This document shows, in pieces, positions 1 through 8,185 of a stretch of 64,000 nucleotides of DNA. The translations under genes were made by a program, and so were the position numbers. The notes below the pieces were generated by a model. The model searched no databases. It was given only the letters and a program-made list of their open reading frames with translations, and was not told the DNA's origin. The stretch spans positions 1,612,001-1,676,000 of the forward strand of contig NZ_JAKLTN010000001.1 in NCBI RefSeq assembly GCF_022012295.1, written 5' to 3'. The DNA is from Dechloromonas hankyongensis (lineage in GTDB: Bacteria > Pseudomonadota > Gammaproteobacteria > Burkholderiales > Rhodocyclaceae). Position 1 is the stretch's first letter. Each line of letters opens with the position of its first letter.

Positions 1-601
1 CGGCCGGAATCAGCGTACCCAGCAGGTACCAGAAGCCGACGAAGGGGGCGCCCATTTCCGGGCAGTGCAGGCAATAGACGACGGCGGCAACAGCGCCTGA
101 CAGCAGGCCGGCGGCAAAACCGGCCAGCCGCAGCCGGGTCGGTGCCAGGTTCTTCATGGCGCGCATCACGGCGGCGAAGACCGGGATCGAGAGCAGGGCG
201 ATCAACAAGGGGCAGGTTTTCCAGGTGTCGCCGAAGAACAGCTTGGAGCGCTCCAGGGGTTCAGCCTCGATCAAGGCAAAGGCGGCGATGCCCCAGATAC
301 CGAGAACCGGCAGGCCGAGCGCCACCGGCACCCAATCGATTTTGGCGCCCGGGCGCGACAGGCGCAGGGCGGCAAACAGCCCAGCCGCGGCCAGAGAGGC
401 GACAAATCCGATCTTGACCCAGAACATCGGCAGCAGAATCGCTTGCGCGAGGTCGTGGCGAATCTGCAGCAGCAGAAGCATGAGCAGGCCGGCACCCAGC
501 GCGCCCCAGCCGATGGATGCCATATAGCGTTGGGCGGCTGGGGGGCCATCGACGGCAACGGCGCCGCTGGCCAGCATGGTGATCAGGTCATCAGTTTTCA
601 T
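1..601 (-). CDS. nrsF: Anti-sigma factor NrsF (DUF1109), C-terminus cut by window edge
   Basis: Reading leftward from an ATG at 601, the frame stays open to base 1, so about 200 residues are present and the C-terminus lies outside. The protein starts [20 protein letters not shown] and then alternates hydrophobic stretches (roughly residues 30-50, 57-75, 90-110, 125-140 and 150-175) with short loops, the multi-pass layout of the DUF1109/NrsF family. Members hold a partner ECF sigma factor at the inner membrane and release it on stress. Its ATG overlaps the sigF stop (ATGA), so the two are translationally coupled. The stress signal and the release mechanism cannot be read from the sequence. Confidence 0.85.
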   Translation of the reverse strand, partial: MKTDDLITMLASGAVAVDGPPAAQRYMASIGWGALGAGLLMLLLLQIRHDLAQAILLPMFWVKIGFVASLAAAGLFAALRLSRPGAKIDWVPVALGLPVLGIWGIAAFALIEAEPLERSKLFFGDTWKTCPLLIALLSIPVFAAVMRAMKNLAPTRLRLAGFAAGLLSGAVAAVVYCLHCPEMGAPFVGFWYLLGTLIPA

Positions 602-1170
602 AGGACACCTCTAATCTTGGCGGCGAGCGCTTTCAAGCCACGATGGACGCCGACCTTCACCGCCGATTCCGACATCCCGCTCAGATCGGCTGCTTCCTTC
701 ACCGACAAGCCTTCCAGCTTGGTGTGCACAATCGGCAGGCGCAGTTGATCGGGCAAGTCGTCGAGCAGCTTGCTCAGGTCCCGCCGCGCTTCGGCCGCCT
801 CTGAATCGGCCGTGGTGAATAGTTCCATTTCGTCGTCCAACGGATCGTTCAACTGCTCATGCACCGCCCGCCGCCGGAGCAGATCGACCAGCTTGTAGCG
901 GGCGATGGCTTGCGCCCAGGCCGACAAGGGCTGCTCAGGGTCATAGGTATGGCGCTGGTTATGCACGGCGAGGAGCGACTCCTGCACTAAATCCTCTATC
1001 TCGTCTGGCAAGCCGCTCAGGCGTCGTCTCAGGAAGGCGCGCAGATGCGCGCTCAATTCCGTCAAGAACGCCTGGTAGGCGGCATTGTCGCCGGCAAGAC
1101 CCCGTACCAGAAGTCCTCTCAGGCGATCTTCCTTGGCACGAAACCCTGCTTCTCTGTTTATTCGTTGCAT
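598..1170 (-). CDS. sigF: ECF RNA polymerase sigma factor SigF
   Basis: 190 residues from the first ATG, with a region 2 segment (about 20-85, including [15 protein letters not shown]) and a region 4 helix-turn-helix (about 130-185, [20 protein letters not shown]). Pairing with a DUF1109 anti-sigma and with a YedZ/YedY/MxKDx operon matches the SigF/NrsF system characterised in Azospira and Caulobacter, which responds to reactive chlorine, oxidant or metal stress. The start is uncertain: a perfect SigF-type promoter (1161-1186) has its -10 element inside the first codons. A transcript from it would begin near 1153, so translation probably begins downstream, for example at a CTG at 1122 (preceded by AAGGA) or at 1110. 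Family similarity also seems to begin near residue 14. Confidence 0.9.
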   Translation of the reverse strand: MQRINREAGFRAKEDRLRGLLVRGLAGDNAAYQAFLTELSAHLRAFLRRRLSGLPDEIEDLVQESLLAVHNQRHTYDPEQPLSAWAQAIARYKLVDLLRRRAVHEQLNDPLDDEMELFTTADSEAAEARRDLSKLLDDLPDQLRLPIVHTKLEGLSVKEAADLSGMSESAVKVGVHRGLKALAAKIRGVL

Positions 1171-1186
1171 CGGGGCCTTTGGTTAC
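1161..1186 (-). promoter_or_regulatory. SigF-type promoter of sigF-nrsF
   Basis: On the minus strand GTAACC (1186-1181) is followed after exactly 16 bases by CGAA (1164-1161). This is identical in both boxes and spacing to the promoter facing the other way at 1243-1268. It implies autoregulation of sigF. The -10 lies inside the longest sigF reading frame. Confidence 0.8.
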
Positions 1187-1242
1187 ATCAGCCGGAAAAA
1201 ATACCGGCCGATGTGTTGGGAAAAGAAATTTTGCCTGAGCTT

Positions 1243-1268
1243 GTAACCATTCACCAAGCATGCGCGAA
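1243..1268 (+). promoter_or_regulatory. SigF-type promoter of the yedZ1-yedY1-mrpX-msrA operon
   Basis: GTAACC at 1243-1248, a 16-base spacer, then CGAA at 1265-1268. The motif GTAACC-N16-CGAA is, as I recall, the one reported for SigF in Caulobacter. Start of transcription would fall near 1275, leaving a leader of about 48 bases with the GGAAGGA ribosome site before the 1323 ATG. Confidence 0.85.
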
Positions 1269-1322
1269 CTACCTTTCAGACAAGGCAATCAAACTCATTA
1301 GCCACCTGTTGGAAGGACGGCC

Positions 1323-1919
1323 ATGGCAAACACTACCGATCTGATACATCCACGCTGGGTACGCATCACCCACTGGGTCAATGCCGTCGCCGTCGTCATC
1401 ATGACCATGAGCGGCTGGCGCATCTACAACGCCTCGCCATTTTTCCCCTTTGCCATCCCGGGTGAAATCACCCTCGGCGGTTGGCTGGGCGGCGCGATCC
1501 AATGGCATTTTGCGGCGATGTGGCTGCTGGTCGGCAACGGCCTGATCTACCTGGCGTGCAATATCGTCAGCGGACGCCTGGGGCGCAAGTTCTTCCCGTG
1601 GTCGCCGCGGGCCTTTGTGGCCGATGCGTTGGCCGCGCTGAAAGGCAAGCTGGCGCATGCCGATCTGAGCCACTACAACATGGTGCAACGGGCCGCCTAC
1701 CTGTTCGTGATGCTCGACCTGGTGCTGCTCGTGCTGTCCGGCCTGGTGCTGTGGAAGTCGGTGCAATTCCCCCTGTTGCGTGAACTGCTCGGCGGCTACG
1801 AAGCGGCTCGGCGCGAGCACTTTCTGGCCATGGCGGCGCTGGTCGCCTTCTTCGTCATTCACATCGTCATGGTGGCGCTGGTTCCCCGCACGCTGCTGGC
1901 CATGATCCGCGGTCGTTAG
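1323..1919 (+). CDS. yedZ1: Membrane cytochrome b561-type electron donor (YedZ1-like)
   Basis: 198 residues with four hydrophobic helices and histidines placed as haem ligands: H17 in RITHWVN, one in IQWHFAAMW, and one in FFVIHIVM near residue 180. This is the cytochrome b561 / Ni-Fe-hydrogenase cytochrome b fold. The protein sits in the inner membrane and presumably passes quinol electrons to the molybdopterin enzyme encoded 11 bases downstream. It is first in the operon behind a SigF promoter and has a clear GGAAGG ribosome site. It is not a close copy of E. coli MsrQ. The name follows the Azospira locus. Confidence 0.85.
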   Translation: MANTTDLIHPRWVRITHWVNAVAVVIMTMSGWRIYNASPFFPFAIPGEITLGGWLGGAIQWHFAAMWLLVGNGLIYLACNIVSGRLGRKFFPWSPRAFVADALAALKGKLAHADLSHYNMVQRAAYLFVMLDLVLLVLSGLVLWKSVQFPLLRELLGGYEAARREHFLAMAALVAFFVIHIVMVALVPRTLLAMIRGR

Positions 1920-1930
1920 GAGTCATCGCC

Positions 1931-2719
1931 ATGTTCAAGAAACCTTCCCGGCAACCCATCGCCCATGGCGATCTCGTACTGAAGGACGCGCTGAAGGATA
2001 TGGGGCGTCATCTCGAGCAACCGATGCGCCGCGCCTTCCTGCAGCGGACCTTGAGTCTGGGCGGGCTGTCGCTGCTTAGCGGCTGCGGCATCGTCGAGGA
2101 AAGCGATGTCGAAAATGCGCTGATGAAAGTCTCGCGCTTCAACGACAAGGCCCAGGCCTTCCTGTTCGACCCCAACCGGCTGGCGCCGACCTATCCGGAT
2201 TCGATGATTACCCGCCCGTTCCCGTTCAACGCCTACTACGGCGAGGACGAGATCCGGGAAGTCGAGGAAGAGGGCTATCGCCTTGAAGTCACCGGCCTGG
2301 TCGCCGACAAGCACGCCTGGACGCTCGCCGAGTTGCGCGCCATGCCGCAGACCGACCAGGTCACGCGTCACATCTGCGTCGAAGGCTGGAGCGCCATCGG
2401 CAAATGGGGCGGCGTGCCGTTTTCCAGCTTCCTGCGCCGGGTGGGGGCCGATCTGAACGCCAAGTACGTCGGCTTCAAATGCGCCGACGACTACTACACC
2501 AGCATCGACATGCCCACCGCCCTGCATCCGCAAACGCTGCTGACGCTGACTTACGACGGTCAGCCCTTGCCGCCGCGCTACGGCTTCCCGATGAAACTGC
2601 GGATGCCGACCAAGCTCGGCTACAAGAACCCGAAGCACATCCAGGCCATTTTCGTCACCAACACCTACCCCGGGGGCTACTGGGAAGACCAGGGGTACAA
2701 CTGGTTCGGCGGCAGCTGA
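1931..2719 (+). CDS. yedY1: Molybdopterin methionine-sulfoxide reductase (YedY1/MsrP-like), probable Tat lipoprotein
   Basis: 262 residues with a sulfite-oxidase-type Moco domain (PF00174). The molybdenum-ligand cysteine is C149 in RHICVEGWSAIGKW, and the tail has the YGFPMKLRMPTKLGYK segment usual for this family. The N-terminus carries a twin-arginine motif (MRRAFLQR, R33-R34) followed by a hydrophobic run ending in LLSGC, a lipobox with C52. That suggests Tat export and lipid anchoring, unlike soluble E. coli MsrP. By analogy with Azospira it reduces methionine sulfoxide in periplasmic proteins, drawing electrons from YedZ1 and regenerating oxidised MrpX. The substrate role is inferred from synteny. 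Confidence 0.85.
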   Translation: MFKKPSRQPIAHGDLVLKDALKDMGRHLEQPMRRAFLQRTLSLGGLSLLSGCGIVEESDVENALMKVSRFNDKAQAFLFDPNRLAPTYPDSMITRPFPFNAYYGEDEIREVEEEGYRLEVTGLVADKHAWTLAELRAMPQTDQVTRHICVEGWSAIGKWGGVPFSSFLRRVGADLNAKYVGFKCADDYYTSIDMPTALHPQTLLTLTYDGQPLPPRYGFPMKLRMPTKLGYKNPKHIQAIFVTNTYPGGYWEDQGYNWFGGS

Positions 2720-2789
2720 GCAATCCCGCACAACTGCCCTGAATACCCGGCACTTTTGCCGCTACTTACCAACTACAACGGAGTCCATC

Positions 2790-3056
2790 ATGAAAACAAT
2801 CATTACCAGCATTTTCGCCGCATGTTTGATGCTTGCCGGCAGCACCGCCTTTGCCGACGACATGATGAAGAAAGACGCCATGTCGCACGACGGCATGGCC
2901 AAGGACGGCATGAAGAAGGATGCGATGGGCAAGGACCACATGGCCAAGGATGGCATGAAGAAAGATGCCATGGGCAAGGGCGAGATGAAGAAGGACACCA
3001 TGGGCAAAGGCGAAATGAAGAAGGACGCCATGGGCAAGGACGAAATGAAGAAGTAA
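2790..3056 (+). CDS. mrpX: Methionine-rich MxKDx pentapeptide-repeat periplasmic peptide (MrpX)
   Basis: 88 residues: a signal peptide of about 22 residues (cleavage after STAFA) and then a low-complexity mature chain of 66 residues containing 14 methionines, built from units such as MKKDA, MGKDE and MAKDG. This is the pentapeptide MXKDX repeat family. In Azospira the homologous peptide is a sacrificial oxidant sink whose methionines are oxidised by hypochlorite and reduced again by YedY1. The underlying DNA is correspondingly repetitive (about 2860-3056). There is a good ACGGAG ribosome site upstream. No other fold or catalytic residue is visible. Confidence 0.9.
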   Translation: MKTIITSIFAACLMLAGSTAFADDMMKKDAMSHDGMAKDGMKKDAMGKDHMAKDGMKKDAMGKGEMKKDTMGKGEMKKDAMGKDEMKK

Positions 3057-3131
3057 GTAGGTATCAGGTGGGGTACGGGGCAAATTCGCCTGGCCCCACC
3101 GTTCCAAGGCGACACCAGGCAGGAGCAAACC

Positions 3132-3785
3132 ATGAATTTTCTTTTCAGATCGTTGACAGCCGGCTTGCCGGCGCTGCTCGCCAGACTGGCCCTGGCGTTT
3201 GCGATTCCCGCCCATGCCATTCCGGTGCAGGCCGAGAGCGTCCGGGATAACGCCTTGCAGACCGCCGTTTTCGCCGGGGGATGTTTCTGGGGTGTCGATG
3301 CCGTGTTCAAGCACGTCAAAGGCGTCGCCAGCGTCGAATCGGGCTATGCCGGCGGTAGCGCCGACAAGGCCAATTACGAGGCGGTCAGCAGCGGCCGCAC
3401 GGGGCACGCCGAAGCGGTGCGCGTTCGCTTCAATCCGGCGCAGGTTTCGTATCAACAACTACTGCAAGTCTTCTTCGTCGTCGCTCACGACCCGACGCAA
3501 CTCAACCGGCAAGGCCCGGACGTCGGCAGCCAATACCGTTCAGCTGTTTTCTACACCGATGCCGAGCAGCAAAAAACGGTCGCCGACCAGATACAGAAAC
3601 TGACGGCGGATCGTACATTCGGTAAACCCATCGTCACCCAAGTCGCTGCCCTGCAGCAGTTCTATCCCGCAGAGGCGTATCACCAGAACTATCTCGCGCT
3701 GCATCCCAACCAACCCTACATCGTCATCCACGACTTGCCCAAGATCGAGCATCTGCGCAAACAATTCCCCGCGCTCTATCAGTAG
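3132..3785 (+). CDS. msrA: Exported peptide methionine sulfoxide reductase MsrA
   Basis: 217 residues. The MsrA catalytic motif GGCFWG (C51) is followed by GYAGG and the typical TEAVRVRFNP-, LLQVFF- and YHQNYL-like blocks. In front lies a hydrophobic segment of about 20 residues ending AIPAHA, a Sec-type signal, so the enzyme should act in the periplasm, whereas most MsrA proteins are cytosolic. It reduces the S-diastereomer of methionine sulfoxide, presumably with a thioredoxin-like periplasmic donor not encoded here. It is last in the SigF operon, 75 bases after mrpX, with an AGGAG ribosome site. It may have its own promoter, but none was recognised. Confidence 0.93.
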   Translation: MNFLFRSLTAGLPALLARLALAFAIPAHAIPVQAESVRDNALQTAVFAGGCFWGVDAVFKHVKGVASVESGYAGGSADKANYEAVSSGRTGHAEAVRVRFNPAQVSYQQLLQVFFVVAHDPTQLNRQGPDVGSQYRSAVFYTDAEQQKTVADQIQKLTADRTFGKPIVTQVAALQQFYPAEAYHQNYLALHPNQPYIVIHDLPKIEHLRKQFPALYQ

Positions 3786-3817
3786 GCCGGCCGGAGCGCG
3801 AATTCAACGCGTCGAAT

Positions 3818-4369
3818 TCAACTCGTCTTTTCCGTCCGCTGGCGGACGAAATCCTGTGCCGCCTGGATGTAATTGCTGATAGCCTCGCTCGGAGTTATCG
3901 GCTGGACAGGGGCCGGGATGTCGAGTGCAAGCGCATTGAATCGCGTCTCGGCTTGTGGCGTGATGAAGTCCGCTTGGTGCGCGGCCGCCATTAGCGCCGA
4001 GTAAACCGGGTTGAACTGATTGTTGGCAAGGGCACGTAATTCCGGATCATTCACCAGGGATTGCAAGGCAGCCGCTGCGGCCGAGGTGCTCTGTGTTGCG
4101 GCCAAGGCGTCGGCATTCGACACGCCAACTGGGGCTGCCGCCGTAACGGTCGCGGCATTTGCGGTGGGTGCAGCCGCGGGCGATGTATCGGCTACTGGCG
4201 TTGCTGCCAGGAAGCGCCCAAGCGACGACACGCGGACGATACTGGAAGTACTGTCCGCGACTGCCGCCCTGCTTACCGCAGCGGCGCTGGTCGGCGACCG
4301 GTCGAAGAGCGGATTGATCGTGCTCGGATCGGTGAGCGCGACTGGCTGGATATTCAGTGAAACGGCCAT
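3818..4369 (-). CDS. Hypothetical Ala/Thr-rich protein
   Basis: 183 residues from the ATG at 4369 (MAVSLNIQPVALTDPSTINP), preferred over the ATG at 4390 because CAGGG lies just upstream. The first 100 residues are low-complexity Ala/Ser/Thr. The second half looks folded: LQSLVNDPELRALANNQFNP is followed by a helix-rich tail ending SNYIQAAQDFVRQRTEKTS. No signal peptide or transmembrane helix is seen. It stands alone, facing msrA, with 230 bases of upstream space. I do not recognise the family. Confidence 0.6.
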   Translation of the reverse strand: MAVSLNIQPVALTDPSTINPLFDRSPTSAAAVSRAAVADSTSSIVRVSSLGRFLAATPVADTSPAAAPTANAATVTAAAPVGVSNADALAATQSTSAAAAALQSLVNDPELRALANNQFNPVYSALMAAAHQADFITPQAETRFNALALDIPAPVQPITPSEAISNYIQAAQDFVRQRTEKTS

Positions 4370-4621
4370 AACGAACGCTGCCCTGCACAATAGATGCTAC
4401 GTGTTTCGTAGAGCAGCTTTTTCCGGCAGGCGGTCCGAACAACTCCACACACGGAACGGTGAACAGTTCACCCGTACTCTTTTTCGAGTGGTTGCGAACG
4501 GCAAGGTTCCCTCAGTGATCCAACCCTCAGTAGGCCGGCCATTGTGGCATCTGGCTTTCGGCGCAGGATTTGGTTATCTTGTTGAGAAATTTATCAAAGA
4601 CGACAAACTGGACGGACAGCG

Positions 4622-4975
4622 ATGTTGATCGAGACGGATGAAGGCCCATCTCCAGGTGCCCATTGTTGGCTTTCAACGATGGATCTCGAGCCCGGCATGG
4701 TGTTGGCCAGGCCGGTCTTCGGCCGCTCCGGCCAGCAGTTGTCGATGCATTTGGCGGTCGGCAGCAGCATTACCGCCAGCACGATCAGCCAATTGATCAC
4801 CAAGGGGGTGGAGTGCGTCGCCGTCGCGCGGCAGGCGCCGGCTGATGAGGCAGGCCGGGCGGAAGCGGTGGCCCGCTACGAATCCCGGCTGCACGAAATC
4901 TTCGGCGCCGACCCCGACGAAAATTGCGGCCCCCTGCTGGCTGCATTGCTTGCCGAGGGACCCGGCACATGTTGA
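4622..4975 (+). CDS. Small protein coupled to HDOD gene
   Basis: 117 residues. The middle (DLEPGMVLARPVFGRSGQQL followed by SITASTISQLITKGVECVAV) resembles the short beta-rich segment found before HD-GYP or HDOD domains in response-regulator phosphodiesterases. The stop overlaps the start of the HDOD gene (ATGTTGA), so the two look like a split two-part protein made from one message. No catalytic residues are seen. A role as an accessory or regulatory half of the HDOD protein is inference. Confidence 0.7.
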   Translation: MLIETDEGPSPGAHCWLSTMDLEPGMVLARPVFGRSGQQLSMHLAVGSSITASTISQLITKGVECVAVARQAPADEAGRAEAVARYESRLHEIFGADPDENCGPLLAALLAEGPGTC

Positions 4976-5796
4976 GCCAAGCCAATCTCGCCGCCGACGC
5001 AGCCAAACTGGCCGGCACCTTGCCGCCGTTTCCACAGGTGGTATTGCAACTGCTGGACATGCTGCGCGACGAAGATACCTCGCTCGAAGCGCTCGCCCGG
5101 CTGGCGCGCAACGACCCGGTGATCACCTCCGGCATCCTGGCAACGGCCAACCGCATTCGGCGCGTTCATCTCCAGTCGGAAATCTACGATCCGTTCATCG
5201 GCGCCTCGCTGATCGGCGTCAACCAGTTGCGCCGCATCGTGGTCGAATCGGCGCTCAACAAGTTTCTCGCCAATCAGAAGGGGGCGGATTTCCTGCTCCA
5301 GCATTCGCGGGCGGTCGCCATCGTCGCCCAGGAACTGGCCGCGCTATGCGGCGTGTCGCCGGAAAAGGCCTTCGTCGCCGGCATACTGCACGATATCGGG
5401 CAGCTCTGTTTCCATGTTCTGGATGCCGATGCCTTCCAGGAGGTGTATCGGCTATCAGCGATCGACGGCAGGTTGCTGGAGCATGAAGCGGCTATTTTCG
5501 GGGTCGATCATGCGATGCTGGGGGGGGAACTCACCCGGCACTGGGGGCTGCCCGACGATTTCGTGTCGGCGATTGCCGAGCATCACGATGGCACCACGGT
5601 CAGCAGCCCGTTGCAGGCCGTCATCAACGTGGCCGAGAGTCTGACCCGCGCTCTGGATATCCCCCCTTCGCCCAAGAATCGCCTGACCAGGCTCAATGCG
5701 GCAGCGGTCCATAGTCTGCAGATCGCGTGGGACAGCGAGGAAATGCGCGACTGTTACGGTCGCTGCCGGGCCCGCTTCCGGCAAGCCGGATTCTGA
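4969..5796 (+). CDS. HDOD-domain signalling protein
   Basis: 275 residues starting MLSQANLAADAAKLAG. An HDOD domain fills most of it (about 15-215): LPPFPQVVLQLLDML, NDPVITSGILATANR, FVAGILHDIGQL and IAEHHD. HDOD proteins are signalling outputs related to HD phosphohydrolases; most are thought to be non-catalytic, though an HD pair is kept here. No receiver or GGDEF domain is attached. Its start codon overlaps the stop of the preceding small gene. The cellular target is unknown. Confidence 0.85.
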   Translation: MLSQANLAADAAKLAGTLPPFPQVVLQLLDMLRDEDTSLEALARLARNDPVITSGILATANRIRRVHLQSEIYDPFIGASLIGVNQLRRIVVESALNKFLANQKGADFLLQHSRAVAIVAQELAALCGVSPEKAFVAGILHDIGQLCFHVLDADAFQEVYRLSAIDGRLLEHEAAIFGVDHAMLGGELTRHWGLPDDFVSAIAEHHDGTTVSSPLQAVINVAESLTRALDIPPSPKNRLTRLNAAAVHSLQIAWDSEEMRDCYGRCRARFRQAGF

Positions 5797-6056
5797 GTCC
5801 CTGGTCCCCACCATTCCTTTCAGATCGTCGGCGTGAGCTGACGGGCGTTCGCTTGGGCGGCGCGGTGGCGCAATTGGCGCTTGGGTCTTCCATTTCCTCA
5901 GCATCGGATGCCGCGCTTTGTTGAGCTAGATACGGCAAGGCGCTGTTGGAGAATCAGGCAAGAAAAGCGGACGATTCGTATATCGATGAATGGTGTGCAT
6001 GGACAAAAATACGCCTCAAGCGGCAAGGCATACCATTTCATGCAAAGGATAAGGAC

Positions 6057-7205
6057 ATGGAAAACTTCACCTTCTTCAATCCGACCAGGATCGAATTCGG
6101 GACCGGCAAGGAGCAACTGATCGGACGGCATCTGGCCGAGCATGGCGTCAAGAAGGTGCTGCTCTGCTACGGCAGCGAGCGCATCAAGCGGGAAGGCCTG
6201 TTTGATCTGGTCAGCAAGAGCCTGTCCGAGAAAGGGATTTCACTGGTCGAACTCGGCGGCATCGTCAGCAATCCCGTCATCTCCAAGGTGCGTGAAGGGA
6301 TTGCGCTGGCCAGAACGCAGCAGGTCGATGCCATCCTGAGCGTCGGCGGCGGTTCGGTGCTCGATAGCGCCAAGGCGATTGCCGCCGGCGTGCCTTACGC
6401 CGGCGACGTGTGGGATTTGTTTGCCGGCAAGGCGCGCATCGCGTCGGCACTCCCCTTGTTCGCCATCCTGACCCTGGCCGCTACCGGCAGCGAGATGAAC
6501 CCGTCGTCGGTCGTTACCAACGACGAGACACGGGAAAAGTTCTTTATCGCCTCGACGGCGCTGTTCCCTAAGGTTTCCATCGTCAATCCGGCGCTGATGC
6601 AGGGGGTGACGCGCGACTATCTGGCCTATTCGGCGGCCGACGTCATCGCGCATTTGATCGAGGCCTATTTCACCGCGACCGTGCATCCCAGGTTGCAGTC
6701 CCGGCTGGTCGAGTCACTCCTCAATACCATCATCGAGACGACCGAGGCATTGCTCGCCGATCCGGCCGACTACGATGCGCGCGCCCAGTTCGCCTGGGCG
6801 GCGACCCTGGCTTTGAATGGACTGAGCTATTCCGGCGCCGCCGGTTTCAGCTATCCCAATCATGCCATCGAGCACTCGCTTTCGGCGCTGTTCAACGTGC
6901 CGCACGGTGCCGGTCTGTCGGTCGTCGTGCCGGCCTGGATGAAGTGGTACCAGGAGCGCAACCCGGCCCAGTTCACGCGGTTCGCCCGAAACGTGTTTGG
7001 CGTCGATACCGGCGAGCAAGGCATTGCGGCGCTGGAGGCGTGGTTCGCCAAGATCGGTACGCCAACACGGCTGGGGCAGCTGGGAATCCGCGAAGCAGAC
7101 CTGCCTGCCACCGTCGACAACGTGCTGGGGAACCTGCGCGTCTTCGGTATTGCCGATAGCTACCCCCGGGAAGCGGTGGTCGCCATCCTGACCAACGCAC
7201 TGTAA
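6057..7205 (+). CDS. Iron-containing alcohol dehydrogenase (YqhD/BDH-like)
   Basis: 382 residues from the ATG at 6057, preceded by AAGGATAAGG. The N-terminal Rossmann half carries GGGSVLDSAKAIA for NADP(H). The C-terminal half has the metal-binding pattern DVIAHLIEAYF, NHAIEHSLSALFNVPHGAGL and a late acidic/His loop, matching group III iron ADHs of the YqhD or butanol dehydrogenase type, broad-range aldehyde reductases. It lies between the HDOD gene and the phenol regulators in the opposite direction, so a link to phenol catabolism (removing toxic aldehydes) is possible but unproven. The 260 bases upstream (5797-6056) hold no recognisable gene. Confidence 0.88.
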   Translation: MENFTFFNPTRIEFGTGKEQLIGRHLAEHGVKKVLLCYGSERIKREGLFDLVSKSLSEKGISLVELGGIVSNPVISKVREGIALARTQQVDAILSVGGGSVLDSAKAIAAGVPYAGDVWDLFAGKARIASALPLFAILTLAATGSEMNPSSVVTNDETREKFFIASTALFPKVSIVNPALMQGVTRDYLAYSAADVIAHLIEAYFTATVHPRLQSRLVESLLNTIIETTEALLADPADYDARAQFAWAATLALNGLSYSGAAGFSYPNHAIEHSLSALFNVPHGAGLSVVVPAWMKWYQERNPAQFTRFARNVFGVDTGEQGIAALEAWFAKIGTPTRLGQLGIREADLPATVDNVLGNLRVFGIADSYPREAVVAILTNAL

Positions 7206-7215
7206 GCAGCGCAGT

Positions 7216-7233
7216 CTGCCGGCCGCACGGCAG
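7216..7233. terminator. Hairpin between convergent genes
   Basis: CTGCCG (7216-7221), six-base loop, CGGCAG (7228-7233), lying between the alcohol dehydrogenase and the convergent aphT-like gene. There is no T tract, so it is only a candidate. Confidence 0.4.
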
Positions 7234-7270
7234 GGCGGGCGTCTCAGCGACACCTGCCTGGCCGCTTCGC

Positions 7271-8173
7271 TCAATGCCGCCCGTCGTTCTTCGCCCGGAA
7301 TTCCCGTATGGTCTGCAGAAAGGCCTGCAAGATCGGTGAGGTCTCGTCGGTGCGGTAAATGCAGCTGAGGTCGACCACCGCGTCGGGGGCGTTGGCCAGG
7401 CGGCGGTAGACGACACCGGGGACGCTCAGGCTGGTGGCGGCTTCGGGGACCAGGCTGAGGCCGAAGCCGGCGGCGACCAGGGCGACGCTGGTCGGCGCGT
7501 CGCCGACTTCCTGGGCGACATTCGGCTCGAAGCCTTCGCCGGCGCACAGCGACCACACCTTGTCGATGAAGCTGGGGCGCGCGCCGCTGGGGAACAGGAT
7601 GAGCGGCTGGCCGGCCAGTTCCTTGAGCAGGATGGCTGCCTTGGCCGCCAGGGGGTGTTTCTCGTTGACCGCGACCATGATGCTTTCGAGCATGACCGGC
7701 TCCGACGAAATGTCGGGCAGGGGGGCGAGCATGCGGTTGAAGCCAACCATGATGCGGTGCTGGCGCAGGGCTTCGATCTGCTCCTTCTTGCTCATCTGGT
7801 GCAGGGCGATCTGGACGTCCGGGTGGCTGGCGCGGAAGGCGTGCAAGACCTTGGGGATGACGTCGAGGATGCCCGAGCCGAAAATGCCGATGTCCATCTT
7901 GCCGCGCTTGCCCTGGCCGGCCTCGCGGACGCGCTCGACGGCCTGGGTCATCAGCTCGCGGATGTTGCGGGCGTCGCGCAGCAGCATCTCGCCGGCCTGG
8001 GTCAGCTCGACGCCGCGCGCCGTGCGCAGGAAAAGCTGGGTGCCGAATTCCTCTTCCAACTGCTGGATCTGCCGGGTCAGCGGCGGCTGCGAAATGTGCA
8101 GGCGGGTCGCGGCGCGGCCGATGTTGAGTTCCTCGGCGACGGCGATGAAGTATTTGAGTTGCCTGAATTCCAT
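7271..8173 (-). CDS. aphT: LysR-family regulator, AphT/CatR-like
   Basis: 300 residues starting MEFRQLKYFIAVAEELNIGR. The winged HTH lies at about 1-60 (AATRLHISQPPLTRQIQQLE), followed by a linker helix and a two-lobed effector domain. This subgroup (CatR, BenM, AphT) senses aromatic intermediates such as muconate. It lies 12 bases downstream of the dmpR-like gene on the same strand, so the two probably share a message. In Comamonas TA441 an equivalent LysR gene (aphT) accompanies the meta pathway. The effector here is not known, and the gene symbol is an assignment by context. Confidence 0.85.
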   Translation of the reverse strand: MEFRQLKYFIAVAEELNIGRAATRLHISQPPLTRQIQQLEEEFGTQLFLRTARGVELTQAGEMLLRDARNIRELMTQAVERVREAGQGKRGKMDIGIFGSGILDVIPKVLHAFRASHPDVQIALHQMSKKEQIEALRQHRIMVGFNRMLAPLPDISSEPVMLESIMVAVNEKHPLAAKAAILLKELAGQPLILFPSGARPSFIDKVWSLCAGEGFEPNVAQEVGDAPTSVALVAAGFGLSLVPEAATSLSVPGVVYRRLANAPDAVVDLSCIYRTDETSPILQAFLQTIREFRAKNDGRH

Positions 8174-8185
8174 GTCAGCTCCCCC

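Noticed and set aside
2857..3056. Tandem short repeats that could be a minisatellite or CRISPR-like array
   Set aside because: The repeats are codon-level repeats of the Met-rich MrpX peptide, in frame with a signal peptide.
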